Numbered from the stretch's first letter, positions 7,801 through 16,663 are shown. The stretch is 64,000 nucleotides of DNA from Streptacidiphilus albus JL83 (GCF_000744705.1 NZ_JQML01000001.1:7760017-7824016); one strand, 5' to 3'. Translations and numbers: made by a program. The notes: a model not told the origin generated them from the letters alone.

Positions 7801-9240
7801 GTGACGAAACTCGCGGATCTCGTAGCGGATCTCAAGGAAATACTTGAGCGGTACCGTCGTGAGGACCATGTCCCCGGTGTGTCGCTGGCGGTGCGAGTCG
7901 GGGACGAAGTGGTCGAGTGCACGTCCGGGGTGCTCAACCTCGACACCGGGGTCGAGGCCACCGCGGACTCGCTGTTCCAGATCGGATCCGTCACCAAGAC
8001 ATTCACGGCGACGCTGGTGATGCAGCTCGTCGACGAGGGCTTGGTCGACCTGGACCAGCCGGTACGCACCTACGTGCCGGAATTCTCCGTCGCCGACCAC
8101 GAGGCCGCCGAGGCCGTCACGGTGCGGCAGTTGCTCTGCCACACCGGCGGCTTCGACGGGGACGTGTTCGACGACTTCGGGCGCGGCGATGACGCGGTGG
8201 CCCGGTACGTCGAGGCGCTCAAGGACCGCGACCAGGTCTTCCCGCCCGGGCGGATGTTCTCCTACTGCAACTCCGGGTACTCCGTCCTCGGCCGGCTCGT
8301 CGAGCGGGTCAGGGAGTTGCCGTCCTGGGACGCCGCGTTGCGCAAGCACCTGATCGAGCCACTCGGTCTCGCGCACACGGTGACGCTGGCCGAAGAGGCG
8401 ATCATGTTCCGCGCCGCCGTCGGACACGTCGACGGCGAGGGCGAGAACACGGCCGAGCAGCGCGTCGCCCCGTGGTGGCAGTTCCCGCGCGCCGGTGCAC
8501 CGGCCGGTGCGACCCAGTGCGCCAGCGCCCGCGACCTGGTGGAGTGGGCCGGGTTCCATCTCGGCGGCGGCCTGGCTCCGGACGGCACCCGGGTGCTGAG
8601 CGCCGAGTCGGTGGCCGCGATGCTCGCGCCACAGACGGTGCTGCCGGCCTTCGACGAGGACGGCGCGTCCACCTGCTCCTGGGGCCTGGGCTGGGAACTG
8701 TACGAGCTGAAGGGCGGCCGGGTGTTCGGGCACAGCGGCGGAACGCTCGGTCAGGCGTCGCTGCTGGAGGTCGCCCCGGACAGCGGGGTCGCGTTCGCCG
8801 TGCTGACCAACGGAGGCGCGCCGGCGCGCCTGATCCACGCGGTCCGCAGTCGGGTGCTCGGCGGGCTGGCCGGGATCGAGGTCCCGCCGCTGCCCGAGCC
8901 GCCGAGCCCGGCGATCGAGGTCGACCCGCGCCGCTTCGTCGGCCGTTACCGGACCGTCGGCGCGTACTACGACATCAAGCAGGACGCCGAGGGCGGACTC
9001 GTCGTCGAGATCGGCTCGCGCGGTGCCCTACCGGGGATGGGGAAGCAGGAGCCGAAGACGCGGCGGCTGATCGGCCTCAGCCCGACGGTCCTGATCGGGC
9101 GTCATCCGGGGCAGCGGGTGTTCTGGAGGATGGCGTTCCCGGAGGTCGGCGCGGACGGCCGCGCGCCCTACCTGTACCTGGGCGTTCGGGCCGCGATACG
9201 CGTGGACGACCCGCAGGGTGAGCAGAACACCGAGGCCTGA
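7801..9240 (+). CDS. Serine hydrolase of the beta-lactamase / DD-peptidase family
   Basis: A 479-aa protein with a class C beta-lactamase-like fold in about residues 12-365. The catalytic motifs are S63-V-T-K66 (IGSVTKTF), Y155-C-N157, and H311-S-G in place of KTG. A further domain of about 110 residues follows, as in esterase/peptidase members. No clear signal peptide is present, so it is probably cytoplasmic, unlike true resistance beta-lactamases. The GTG start is preceded by a G-rich stretch (GGGGGG) that can act as ribosome-binding site. The substrate is not predictable; esterase or D-aminopeptidase activity are both possible. Confidence 0.85.
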   Translation: MTKLADLVADLKEILERYRREDHVPGVSLAVRVGDEVVECTSGVLNLDTGVEATADSLFQIGSVTKTFTATLVMQLVDEGLVDLDQPVRTYVPEFSVADHEAAEAVTVRQLLCHTGGFDGDVFDDFGRGDDAVARYVEALKDRDQVFPPGRMFSYCNSGYSVLGRLVERVRELPSWDAALRKHLIEPLGLAHTVTLAEEAIMFRAAVGHVDGEGENTAEQRVAPWWQFPRAGAPAGATQCASARDLVEWAGFHLGGGLAPDGTRVLSAESVAAMLAPQTVLPAFDEDGASTCSWGLGWELYELKGGRVFGHSGGTLGQASLLEVAPDSGVAFAVLTNGGAPARLIHAVRSRVLGGLAGIEVPPLPEPPSPAIEVDPRRFVGRYRTVGAYYDIKQDAEGGLVVEIGSRGALPGMGKQEPKTRRLIGLSPTVLIGRHPGQRVFWRMAFPEVGADGRAPYLYLGVRAAIRVDDPQGEQNTEA

Positions 9241-9289
9241 GCCTCCCGTCTCGGACGGAGGGGTGTGCGACGGGTGCGGCCACGCTCCA

Positions 9290-9733
9290 CGGTGGCGGTG
9301 CGTCGGCGATGGTGACGGGGGCCGAGGCCGTCCCGCTGCCCTGGGGCGACAGCGTGCCGGTGCAGGTCGTCCCGGAGCCGAAGGCGAGCGTCTGGCCGGC
9401 GGTGAAGACGGTGGCGTTGACGTCGCTCAGCGAGTTGTACGGCGACGACCGGGTCCCGTTGCCGTCGCTCGGCTGCGAGCAGTCGACATAGACGGTCGCG
9501 GCCTGGGTGGCCGTCCGGGCGCGGTGCGCGTGCGCGCGGTGCGCCTGCGCGGTGGCTGCCTGGGCGGAGGCCGGCTGGGCGGGGGCCGCCGCAGCGAGCC
9601 CGGCCGAGCCGAGGACGGCGGCCAGGGCGAGGCCCAGCACTCTGCTGCGGCGGGAGCGTCCTTGGCCGCACCCCCGGCGTCCGCCGTGGATGTCCGGACG
9701 GCGTTTCTGCGGATGGAGGGCGCTCTCCTTCAC
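9290..9733 (-). pseudogene. Truncated secreted right-handed beta-helix protein (pectate-lyase-like), N-terminal fragment
   Basis: On the minus strand a signal peptide (RVLGLALAAVLGSAGLAAAA) is followed by a His/Ala-rich linker. Then comes the first strand region of a parallel beta-helix protein (ATVYVDCSQPSDGNGTRSSP, SLSDVN, GQTLAFGSGTTC). This opening is typical of polysaccharide-lyase-like and DUF1565-like exoproteins of 500-1000 residues. Recognisable sequence stops near base 9300 after SAPVTI; the frame then runs antisense into the serine hydrolase gene. No good ribosome-binding site precedes the likely GTG at 9733. It looks like a deletion remnant, and it supports the idea that this stretch once encoded plant-polysaccharide use. 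Confidence 0.6.
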
Positions 9734-9788
9734 GGGTGGAGCACGAGGGGTGGGGGAGGTGAGATGGGGGTTGCGGTCTGCGGCGCGG

Positions 9789-10808
9789 TCAGGCCGAGCT
9801 GGCCAGGTGTTCCGGATGGACCAGCCCGACCAGCGGGCGGCCGGCGGCGTAGCGTTCGAGCTCGGCCACCGCGAAGGCGCCCATCCGGTGCAGCTCGCCC
9901 CCGAGCGAGCCGGCCACATGCGGGGTGAGGGTGACATTGGGCAGGTCGAACAGCGGGGAGTCGGCGGGCAGCGGATCCGGCTCGGTGACGTCGAGCACCG
10001 CGTCGATGCGGCCGGTGCGCAGTTCGGCGACCAGCGCCTCGGTGTCGACCAGCGACCCGCGGGCGGTGTTGATCAGGGTGGCCCCGTCGCGCAGCAGGGC
10101 CAGCCGCCGACGGTCCATCAGGTGCCGGGTCTCCTCGGTGGCCGGGGCGTGCAGGCTCACCACGTCGCTGGCCGCGACCAGTTCGTCCAGACCGGTCGGG
10201 ATCGCGCCGAGGGCCCGGAGCTCGGAGTCGGGCAGGTAGGGGTCGTGGACCAGGACCGTCACGTCGAGCTCGCGCAGCAGCCCGATCACCCGGCGCCCGA
10301 CCCGGGAGCAGCCGACCACGCCGACGGTGCGCCGGTACAGCCCGAGGTCGGGGAAGGACTCGGTCCAGTGCTGCCAGTCCCGGCCGTCACGGTCCCGCCG
10401 GAAGGCGCGTTCCAGGGCGGGCAGCCGCTTCCCGGACATGATGACCATGGCCAGGGTGTACTCGGCGACCGGGACCGCGTTCTCGGCGACGGCCGAGGAG
10501 ACCAGCAGACCACGGTTCCAACAGGCCTGGGTGACATGGTGTTTGACGCTGCCGGCGGCGTGGATCACGGCGCGCAGCCGGGGCGCCCGGCGGAGCACGT
10601 CCGCGTCGAGGACCGGGCAGTCCCAGCCGGTGACCAGTACCTCGGCCGCCGCGAGGCGGTCGGCCGACGCGGGGGAGGACAGGTCGTCGACGGCCGGGCC
10701 GGGCTCGGCTGCCGCGGCACGCGCGAGCCGGAGCTCGGTGTCGGCGTCGAACAGGAGCGGCCGCAGGGCGGGACGCATCGCGAGCAGGACGGCAGGACGG
10801 TGTGACAC
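9789..10808 (-). CDS. D-isomer-specific 2-hydroxyacid dehydrogenase
   Basis: A 339-aa NAD(P)-dependent dehydrogenase. The nucleotide-binding loop reads VVGCSRVGRRVIG (G166 and G171 present, the middle glycine replaced by S168). The catalytic trio is R250 (NTARG), E276 (VTEPDPLP) and H297 (TPHVAG). Length and order match the family (catalytic domain, Rossmann domain, return to catalytic domain). It would reduce a 2-ketoacid or oxidise a 2-hydroxyacid; the substrate is unknown. It is divergent from the DeoR/LacI hybrid regulator, with operator-like repeats between, so it is a likely regulatory target, perhaps in sugar-acid metabolism. Confidence 0.9.
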   Translation of the reverse strand: MSHRPAVLLAMRPALRPLLFDADTELRLARAAAAEPGPAVDDLSSPASADRLAAAEVLVTGWDCPVLDADVLRRAPRLRAVIHAAGSVKHHVTQACWNRGLLVSSAVAENAVPVAEYTLAMVIMSGKRLPALERAFRRDRDGRDWQHWTESFPDLGLYRRTVGVVGCSRVGRRVIGLLRELDVTVLVHDPYLPDSELRALGAIPTGLDELVAASDVVSLHAPATEETRHLMDRRRLALLRDGATLINTARGSLVDTEALVAELRTGRIDAVLDVTEPDPLPADSPLFDLPNVTLTPHVAGSLGGELHRMGAFAVAELERYAAGRPLVGLVHPEHLASSA

Positions 10809-10890
10809 AGCGGCCTTCCTCGGAACAAGAGGCTGGGAGGCGAAGGGGATTGGCAGTCACCGGCGTGGACACCCGGTCTGCGGACAGAGC

Positions 10891-10900
10891 TTCGATCGAA
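10891..10900. promoter_or_regulatory. Perfect 10-bp palindrome in divergent promoter region
   Basis: TTCGATCGAA is a perfect palindrome between the dehydrogenase (minus) and the regulator (plus), followed at once by TCTGATCGAC, which repeats the GATCGA core. Candidate operator or part of a promoter; no binding evidence. Confidence 0.35.
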
Positions 10901-10942
10901 TCTGATCGACTGTCAAGAGATGCGATGGAGAAAGACAGAATC

Positions 10943-10962
10943 CAAAGAGAAGCAAAGAGAAA
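10943..10962. promoter_or_regulatory. Tandem 10-bp direct repeat, candidate DeoR-type operator
   Basis: Two adjacent copies, CAAAGAGAAG and CAAAGAGAAA, lie in an unusually A/G-rich stretch (10928-10965) about 90 bp before the regulator start. DeoR-type winged-helix repressors often bind direct repeats of TTTC/GAAA-like elements at one-turn spacing, and the regulator downstream has that DNA-binding domain. Assignment is inferred from position and spacing. Confidence 0.45.
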
Positions 10963-11054
10963 CGTAAGTCCCGAGCTGCCGTTGCCCGGTGCGCGGCTGC
11001 TAGATTCCAACCGCGCGGACCACCGGGGCCGACGCGAAGCTCTCAGGGGGGCCG

Positions 11055-12890
11055 GTGCTCGCAGCACAGCGTCAAGCGGAAATCCTCGCCGCCGTCCGAC
11101 GCGACGGTGTCGCCAAGGTGGCCGACCTGTCCTCGGCCCTCGGCGCGTCCGAGGTCACCATTCGCCGGGACATCGAGACCCTGGCCGCCGACGGCCGGGT
11201 GCGCCGGGTCCACGGCGGCGCCGTGCTCCCGGAGGCCGAGGACCGGGAGCTGTCGGAGATCCCGGGCGAGCCCACCGCCGAGCCGGTGCGCCAGGAGGGC
11301 GCTCCGCCGGTGGTCGGGATGCTGGTGCCCAAGTCCGCCTACTACTTCAAGGACATCGTCGAGGGCGTCCGCGCCGAACTCGCCGCCGTGGGCGGACGGT
11401 TGCTGCTGGCCGTGTCCGAGTACGACGCCGAGCGGGAGGCCGACCTGGTGCGCGGCCTGCTCGCGGCCGGGGCCGACGGCCTGCTGCTGGCTCCCGCCTC
11501 CGCCGACCTCGACGGCGGCATCGTGGCCGACTGGGCCACCGGTCTGCAGGTACCCACCGTGCTGGTCGAACGCCGCGCCGGCGGCGCCGAGGCGGCCTCG
11601 ATCTCCTGGGTCCGCTCGGCCCACGAGGACGGCGCGGCGGCTGCGGTCCGGCACCTGCACGGACTGGGGCACCAGCGCATCGGGCTGTTCGTGCGCGGCG
11701 ACACACCGACCTCCTTCGCCGTCCGCCGGGGGTGGCTGCAGGCCGCGGCGGCGCTGGAGCTGCCCGCCGCGATGCCGGTGCTCACCGGCGCCGAGGTCGC
11801 CGGGTGGCCGCAGTGGGGCGCCGACGGCATCCGACAGCTCGCCGCACTGCTCTCCGAGCACCGGATCAGCGCCCTGCTCTGCCACTCCGACGAGGATGCC
11901 CTGGCGCTCCTGCAGAACGGCCTGACCGCGGAGTTCGCCGTGCCCGCGGACCTCTCCCTGGTCGCCTACGACGACGAGTTCTCCGAGTTCACCCAGCCGC
12001 CGCTGACCGCCGTCTCGCCGGCCAAGCGGCGGGTCGGCCAACTGGCGGTCCGGACGCTGCTGGAGACCCTCGGCGACCCGTCGACGCCGGTCGCCCACAT
12101 CGAGGTGCAGCCGCGCCTGGTCCGCCGGGACTCCTGCGCGCCCGTACCCCCGCACGCCGCCACCCCCGCCGCCCCGCCGCCTCCGCGGCCCCGCGACCCT
12201 CGTGGGCTCCGCCGTGGGCTCCGCGACCCCCTCGACCCAGGCAGGCGGTTCCTCGTCACCGTGCCCCGGTGCCTGACCGGCCCCGCGCCCGCCCTCGACC
12301 TCCCCCCCGGAGGACCGCGTCCGCTCGCCCCGCGCCGGCTGGGACCGCCGGCACTGGGAGGCGCAGGCGGACCGACTGCTCGACGGCCTGCTGCCCTTCG
12401 CCTCGCCCTCCTTCGCCTCGCCCTCCTTCGCCGGCTACGCCCTGCCCGGCCGGGCCTCCTGGTCGGGACCGGCCTCGGACGCGCTGGAGGGCTTCGCCCG
12501 GAGCTTCCTCCTGGCCGGCTTCCGCATCGCCGGCGCGGGCGGCGCGGGCGAGCCTGCGGCCCGGCTGCTGGAGCGCTACGCGGCCGCCCTTCACCGTCCG
12601 CGCCGACGCCGCCGGCGGCCTGCTGGTGCACAGCGGCACGGCGGGCTGGACGCTGCGGCTGGAGCCGGCGGCGGCCCGGGAGGCCGCGCCCCCGCGGATC
12701 AGAGGAGTGCCACCCCTGCTCATGGTTACAGTTTCTGATGAATCGTCAGAATAAACAGCGGCAATTGGTTCCGCCCCGTGCCACTGAGCTGCGGTCGGGC
12801 GGATACCGGAGCCGGCGCCTCCGCGAGGGCCGCAGGTCCGGGCCTTCCGCCCCCTTGTCAGGGGTGCTTCGCGTGCTGTGGAATGCCTGA
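11055..12890 (+). CDS. Transcriptional regulator: DeoR-type HTH with LacI-type sugar-binding domain, abnormal read-through tail
   Basis: Residues 1-58 are a DeoR-type winged helix (RQAEILAAVRRDGVAKVADL, ASEVTIRRDIETLAADG, RRVHGGAVL). Residues about 85-365 are a LacI/periplasmic-binding-like effector domain (VVGMLVPKSAYYFKDIVEGV, PADLSLVAYDDEFSEFTQPP). Normal relatives end just after RLVRRDS, near base 12140. Here no stop occurs and the frame runs 240 more codons as low-complexity Pro/Arg sequence through the remnant of a DUF2264 gene that is in another frame. The natural stop was probably lost in the deletion that damaged that gene. GTG start at 11055 behind GGGGGG. Probable controller of neighbouring sugar genes. 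Confidence 0.75.
   Translation: MLAAQRQAEILAAVRRDGVAKVADLSSALGASEVTIRRDIETLAADGRVRRVHGGAVLPEAEDRELSEIPGEPTAEPVRQEGAPPVVGMLVPKSAYYFKDIVEGVRAELAAVGGRLLLAVSEYDAEREADLVRGLLAAGADGLLLAPASADLDGGIVADWATGLQVPTVLVERRAGGAEAASISWVRSAHEDGAAAAVRHLHGLGHQRIGLFVRGDTPTSFAVRRGWLQAAAALELPAAMPVLTGAEVAGWPQWGADGIRQLAALLSEHRISALLCHSDEDALALLQNGLTAEFAVPADLSLVAYDDEFSEFTQPPLTAVSPAKRRVGQLAVRTLLETLGDPSTPVAHIEVQPRLVRRDSCAPVPPHAATPAAPPPPRPRDPRGLRRGLRDPLDPGRRFLVTVPRCLTGPAPALDLPPGGPRPLAPRRLGPPALGGAGGPTARRPAALRLALLRLALLRRLRPARPGLLVGTGLGRAGGLRPELPPGRLPHRRRGRRGRACGPAAGALRGRPSPSAPTPPAACWCTAARRAGRCGWSRRRPGRPRPRGSEECHPCSWLQFLMNRQNKQRQLVPPRATELRSGGYRSRRLREGRRSGPSAPLSGVLRVLWNA
12277..12754 (+). pseudogene. Remnant of a DUF2264 gene
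   Basis: In the frame of base 12310 the sequence reads RAGWDRRHWEAQADRLL, then LPGRASWSGPASDALEGFAR, then FLLAGFRIAGAGGAG and LLERYAA. This matches my memory of the N-terminus of DUF2264 proteins, which lie in sugar loci. There is no start codon (in-frame stop at 12274), and coding pattern ends near 12590. A second piece follows in the next frame (FTVRADAAGGLLVHSGTAGW, LRLEPAAARE) and ends at 12754. This suggests an internal deletion plus frameshift of a gene that was once about 1.8-2 kb. It is overlapped out of frame by the extended regulator. Confidence 0.55.
12733..12751. promoter_or_regulatory. Inverted repeat upstream of the sedolisin-like protease
   Basis: TTCTGA and TCAGAA arms flank a 7-nt spacer inside a locally AT-rich stretch (about 12722-12772), roughly 240 bp before the protease start. 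Candidate operator; no regulator can be assigned. Confidence 0.3.
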
Positions 12891-12991
12891 GCTTGTCGGG
12901 AAGGGTGTTCCGGGGGAAGACGCATGTCTCGCAAGTGCCGGAAGCCGCTCGGTCCGCTCCTCCCGACGTCACTCCGGACGAAGGGATATCG

Positions 12992-15900
12992 ATGCTCGGC
13001 TGGCGCAAGGCGCAGTTCGCAGCCGTCACCATAACCGCCGCTTCCGTGGTCCTCGCCATGGGGACCAGCGCGAGCGGCGTACCGGCAACCTCTGCCTCGG
13101 GCACGACCGCGATCGCGAAGGGCGGCACCCCGGTGCCGGTGATCGTGGTCCTGAAGGACCAATTGGCGGCCGCCCCGGCCGACGCCGGCCACCTCGGCGC
13201 GCGCAAGCAGCAGGCCGCCGCCTCCCAGGCGCCGCTGATCGCCCTGGCGAAGTCCGCCGGGGCCACCCACATCAGCAGCTTCGTGCTCGGCAACGCCTTC
13301 GCCGCCACGGTGAGCCCCGCGCTGGAGGCGGCGCTCGCCGCCAACCCGGCGGTGGCGTCGGTGGTGCCCGACCAGACCGTCCCGGTGGCCCCGGCCGGCA
13401 GCGTGAGCCCGACGGCTCCGGCCGGCGGGGTCGGGAAGCAGTCCGCCAGCAGCAAGGCCGCCAGCAGCAAGGCGGCCAGCAGCAAGGCGGCGTCGGCGCA
13501 GGCCGCAGCCTCCGCCTCGGCGAACGCGATCTGCCCGTCGAACCCGTCCAAGCCGCTGCTGGAGCCCGAGGCGCTCTACTCCATGCACGTGGCCGGCTCC
13601 GCCGGCTCGCCCGGGGCCTCCTCGCTGGTGAACGGCTCCGGAGTCTCGGTCGGGCTGATAGCCGACGGCCTCGACCCGAACGACCCCGACTTCATCCGCA
13701 GCAACGGCCAGCACGTCGTCACCGACTACGAGGACTTCTCCGGCGTCGGCACCACTGCCCCGACCGGCGGCGGCGAGGCGTTCGGTGACGCCTCGTCGAT
13801 CGCGGCCCAGGGACGGGTGTCCTACGACCTCTCGCAGTTCGTGAACCCGGCCTACGCGCTGCCGGCCGGCTGCAACATCCGGATCCAGGGCGTGGCCCCC
13901 GGCGCCTCGCTGGTGGTGCTGAAGGCCGACGGCAACCTGTTCACCACCTCGGCCATCCTCCAGGCCATCAACTACGCGGTCACCGTGGCCCATGTGAACG
14001 TGCTGAACGAGTCGTTCATCCAGAACGAGACTCCGGACAGCGGGCTCGGCGACACCCTCCAGCTCTTCAACTCCGAGGCGGTGGACGCGGGTGTCACCGT
14101 CGTCGCGTCCTCCGGCGACGCGGGCCTGACCGGGACGATCGGCAACCCGGCCTCGGACCCCAACGTCATCTCGGTCGGCGCGTCGACCGACTCCCAGCTC
14201 TACGAGCAGACCGGCTACGCGCTGGCGAAGGACTCCAACGGCACCTGGGCCAACGACCAGATCTCGGCGCTGTCCTCGGGCGGCTACACCCAGACCGGCG
14301 GCACCGTCGACCTGGTGGCCCCGGGCGAGGCCAACTGGGCGCTGTGCTCGACCGATGTCGCCATCTACTCGGAGTGCACCAACTACGACGGCCAGCCCAG
14401 CGCGATCGAGGCGTTCGGCGGGACCAGTGAGGCCGCACCGCTGACCGCGGGCGCCGCGGCGCTGGTCATCGAGGCCTACCGGAACACCCACAACGGCGCC
14501 TCGCCCTCCCCGGCGCTGGTCAAGCAGTTCCTGGAGGGCACCGCCCAGGACCTCGGCCTGCCCTCCGCGGAGCAGGGCGCGGGCCTGGTCAACGCCCGGG
14601 CGGCGGTCGTGGCCGCCGAGGGCTACCACGCCCCGTCCGCCGCGAAGGCCGACACCAGCGCACTGGTGACGACGGGTCAGATCGATGTCACCGGCCACCC
14701 GGGCTCGCAGCACGGCGAGAACGTCACCGTGGTCAACACCGGCAGCCGGACGGCCACGTTCAGCGCGGCCACCCGCAACTTCGCCGCGCAGGGCGTCACC
14801 CAGCAGACGGTGCAGCTCAACTCCAGCACCGACCAGTCGTTCGTCTACCCGACCAACGGTGCGCCCTGGGTGGAGCACAAGACCACCTTCGCGGTGCCCA
14901 CCGGAGCGGACCGGCTCTCGGCGACGATCACCTGGCAGGGCGCGGCCCAGCAGTCGGGCGGCGCGTCGGTCACCCCGGTGGTCCGGCTGACCCTGCTCGA
15001 CCCCTCCGGCCGCTTCGAGACCAACACCAGGCCGCAGGGCGGGGCGGTGTCCGCGAACACCGGCACCGTCGACGTGGCGCACCCGGTGTCGGGCAACTGG
15101 ACGGCCATCCTCTACACCAACGCCGGAACGGCCGGCTTCACCGGTCCGGTCCTGCTGGACACCGCGACCCAGCGGGCGGTCACCGACGGCAGCGTCGGCC
15201 CGCGGTCGTTGACGCTGGCCCCCGGGCACAGCGGCACCTTCCAGGTCCGGCTGACCACCCCGGCCGCCGGCGGCGACAGCTCCGAGTCGGTGGACGTCTA
15301 CGGTCCGCACGGTGAGCTGACGAGCGTCCCGGTCACCCTGCGCACCCTGGTCGACACCTCCGGCGGCTCCGGCACCTTCACCGGGACCATCGTCGGCGGC
15401 AACGCCCGGCAGGCGGCCCAGGCGCAGACCGACACCTACGCCTTCGACGTCCCCAAGGGCAAGAAGGACATCCAGGTCGGACTGAGTGTCAGCCAGGATC
15501 CGAACGTGGCCATCCAGGGCGTGCTGATCAGCCCGGACAACACCCCGATCGACTCGGAGAGCAACTACACGCTGAACGCCCAGGGCGTGCCGACCAGCAC
15601 CGGGCCGACCCTGTCGACCACCGCCATCAACCCGGTGGCCGGTCAGTGGCGCTTCGTGGTCGAGGTGATGAACCCGGTGAGCGGCGCCGAGGCGTCGCAG
15701 CAGTACACCGGCACCATCGCCTTCGACCGGGACCACGCCACGGCCAAGGGCCTGCCGACCGGGACCGGGACCCACCTGGCCGCCGGCAAGGCGACCACGG
15801 TCGAGGTGACCTACCGGAACACCACCGGCGCGCCGCAGTGGGTGGGCGTCGACGGCCGGCTCGACTCGCTGGCCACCCTGGCGCTGGCGCCGACCAGTCC

Positions 15901-16495
15901 GGCGACCGTCCCGCTGCCGGTCAACACGGCGTTCCCGCCGAGCTTCGTGGTGCCGCCGGGGACGGCGTCCGTCGAGTCGACGGCCGTGTCCACCACTCCG
16001 GCCCAGATCGAGCTGGAGAACAACACCGGCCTGCCGGACGTCTTCGGCAGCCTGACGTCCGCCCAGGGCGGCTCGACGGTGTCGGTCGCGACCTCGACCG
16101 CCGCGTCCGGGCAGCCGGTCGCGCCCGGGATCTGGGCCGCGTTCGTCCAGCAGATCGGCCCGTTCCCGGTCACCGGGGCCCCGGCCGGCAGCACCACCGT
16201 CACCGCGTCGGCGCTCACCCAGGGCTTCGACCCGGCCGTCTCCTCCAGCACCGGTGACCCGTTCGCCTCCTCGGTGAACGCGTCGGCGGCCCCGGCCACC
16301 CCGGTGCTGGTCCAGCCGGGCGCCCAGGTCACCGTCCCGGTGACGATCACGCCGAACGGCGCGAAGGGCAGCACCGTGCACGGTGTGCTCTACCTGGTCT
16401 CCGGAGCGAACGGCTACTCCGAGTCGAACCAGTACTTCCTGGCCGTCTCCGGCGACGTGCTGGCGGCCCTGCCGTACAGCTACACCATCGGCTGA
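12992..16495 (+). CDS. Secreted subtilase-fold protease with sedolisin-type active-site residues
   Basis: A 1167-aa exoprotease. A signal peptide (about 1-36) is followed by an I9-like propeptide (about 45-132), a spacer containing KAASS repeats (150-178), the catalytic domain (about 185-590) and long beta-rich C-terminal domains. The serine is S479 (GGTSEAAP). Where subtilases have the catalytic HGTxVAG helix, this one has E262-A-F-G-D266-ASSIAAQG. Where they have the oxyanion Asn, it has SSGDAG with D376. ExxxD, SGDxG and GTS are the sedolisin (S53) catalytic pattern. D225 occupies the classical subtilase Asp strand. The ATG at 12992 has a GAAGGGAT ribosome-binding site. Probably degrades protein outside the cell; pH preference is untested. 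Confidence 0.85.
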   Translation: MLGWRKAQFAAVTITAASVVLAMGTSASGVPATSASGTTAIAKGGTPVPVIVVLKDQLAAAPADAGHLGARKQQAAASQAPLIALAKSAGATHISSFVLGNAFAATVSPALEAALAANPAVASVVPDQTVPVAPAGSVSPTAPAGGVGKQSASSKAASSKAASSKAASAQAAASASANAICPSNPSKPLLEPEALYSMHVAGSAGSPGASSLVNGSGVSVGLIADGLDPNDPDFIRSNGQHVVTDYEDFSGVGTTAPTGGGEAFGDASSIAAQGRVSYDLSQFVNPAYALPAGCNIRIQGVAPGASLVVLKADGNLFTTSAILQAINYAVTVAHVNVLNESFIQNETPDSGLGDTLQLFNSEAVDAGVTVVASSGDAGLTGTIGNPASDPNVISVGASTDSQLYEQTGYALAKDSNGTWANDQISALSSGGYTQTGGTVDLVAPGEANWALCSTDVAIYSECTNYDGQPSAIEAFGGTSEAAPLTAGAAALVIEAYRNTHNGASPSPALVKQFLEGTAQDLGLPSAEQGAGLVNARAAVVAAEGYHAPSAAKADTSALVTTGQIDVTGHPGSQHGENVTVVNTGSRTATFSAATRNFAAQGVTQQTVQLNSSTDQSFVYPTNGAPWVEHKTTFAVPTGADRLSATITWQGAAQQSGGASVTPVVRLTLLDPSGRFETNTRPQGGAVSANTGTVDVAHPVSGNWTAILYTNAGTAGFTGPVLLDTATQRAVTDGSVGPRSLTLAPGHSGTFQVRLTTPAAGGDSSESVDVYGPHGELTSVPVTLRTLVDTSGGSGTFTGTIVGGNARQAAQAQTDTYAFDVPKGKKDIQVGLSVSQDPNVAIQGVLISPDNTPIDSESNYTLNAQGVPTSTGPTLSTTAINPVAGQWRFVVEVMNPVSGAEASQQYTGTIAFDRDHATAKGLPTGTGTHLAAGKATTVEVTYRNTTGAPQWVGVDGRLDSLATLALAPTSPATVPLPVNTAFPPSFVVPPGTASVESTAVSTTPAQIELENNTGLPDVFGSLTSAQGGSTVSVATSTAASGQPVAPGIWAAFVQQIGPFPVTGAPAGSTTVTASALTQGFDPAVSSSTGDPFASSVNASAAPATPVLVQPGAQVTVPVTITPNGAKGSTVHGVLYLVSGANGYSESNQYFLAVSGDVLAALPYSYTIG
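13441..13500 (+). repeat. Short in-frame tandem repeat (KAASS) in the protease spacer
   Basis: About 15-bp units (GCCAGCAGCAAGGCG-like) repeat three to four times in frame, encoding SASSKAASSKAASSKAAS between propeptide and catalytic domain. Such low-complexity spacers can vary in length by slippage without frameshift. Confidence 0.7.
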
Positions 16496-16530
16496 CGATC
16501 AGTCAGCAGTAGTCGGTGACAACTGAATCC

Positions 16531-16583
16531 GGACCGGTTCCGCAGACGCCCAGCTGCTCCACGGGCGACTGCGGGACCGGTCC
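16531..16583 (+). terminator. Long stem-loop after the protease gene
   Basis: Arms GGACCGGTTCCGCAG (16531-16545) and CTGCGGGACCGGTCC (16569-16583) pair at 14 of 15 positions plus one G-U, about 35 bp after the stop codon, with a 23-nt loop. There is no U tract, which is common for actinobacterial terminators. Confidence 0.55.
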
Positions 16584-16644
16584 CTCGCGTTGGTGCGGGC
16601 CTCGGGGAGGCGTCGGTCGGGCCGGGCGGGCTGGCCATAGCTAC

Positions 16645-16663
16645 TTAGGTATGGCTAACCTAA
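16645..16663. promoter_or_regulatory. Iron box (DmdR/IdeR-type operator)
   Basis: TTAGGTATGGCTAACCTAA closely matches the actinobacterial iron-box consensus TTAGGTTAGGCTMACCTAA. The arms extend to 8 bp (ACTTAGGT / ACCTAAGT, 16643-16665) around a 7-nt spacer. It lies 40 bp upstream of the CopD-like gene start, where iron-loaded DmdR1 would repress transcription. Confidence 0.85.

Noticed and set aside
7801-9240. Antibiotic-resistance beta-lactamase
   Set aside because: Lacks a signal peptide and the KTG motif (HSG instead), and has an extra C-terminal domain; an esterase/peptidase role is more likely.
12746-16381. 1211-codon minus-strand frame opposite the protease
   Set aside because: Antisense shadow; low-complexity product without motifs.
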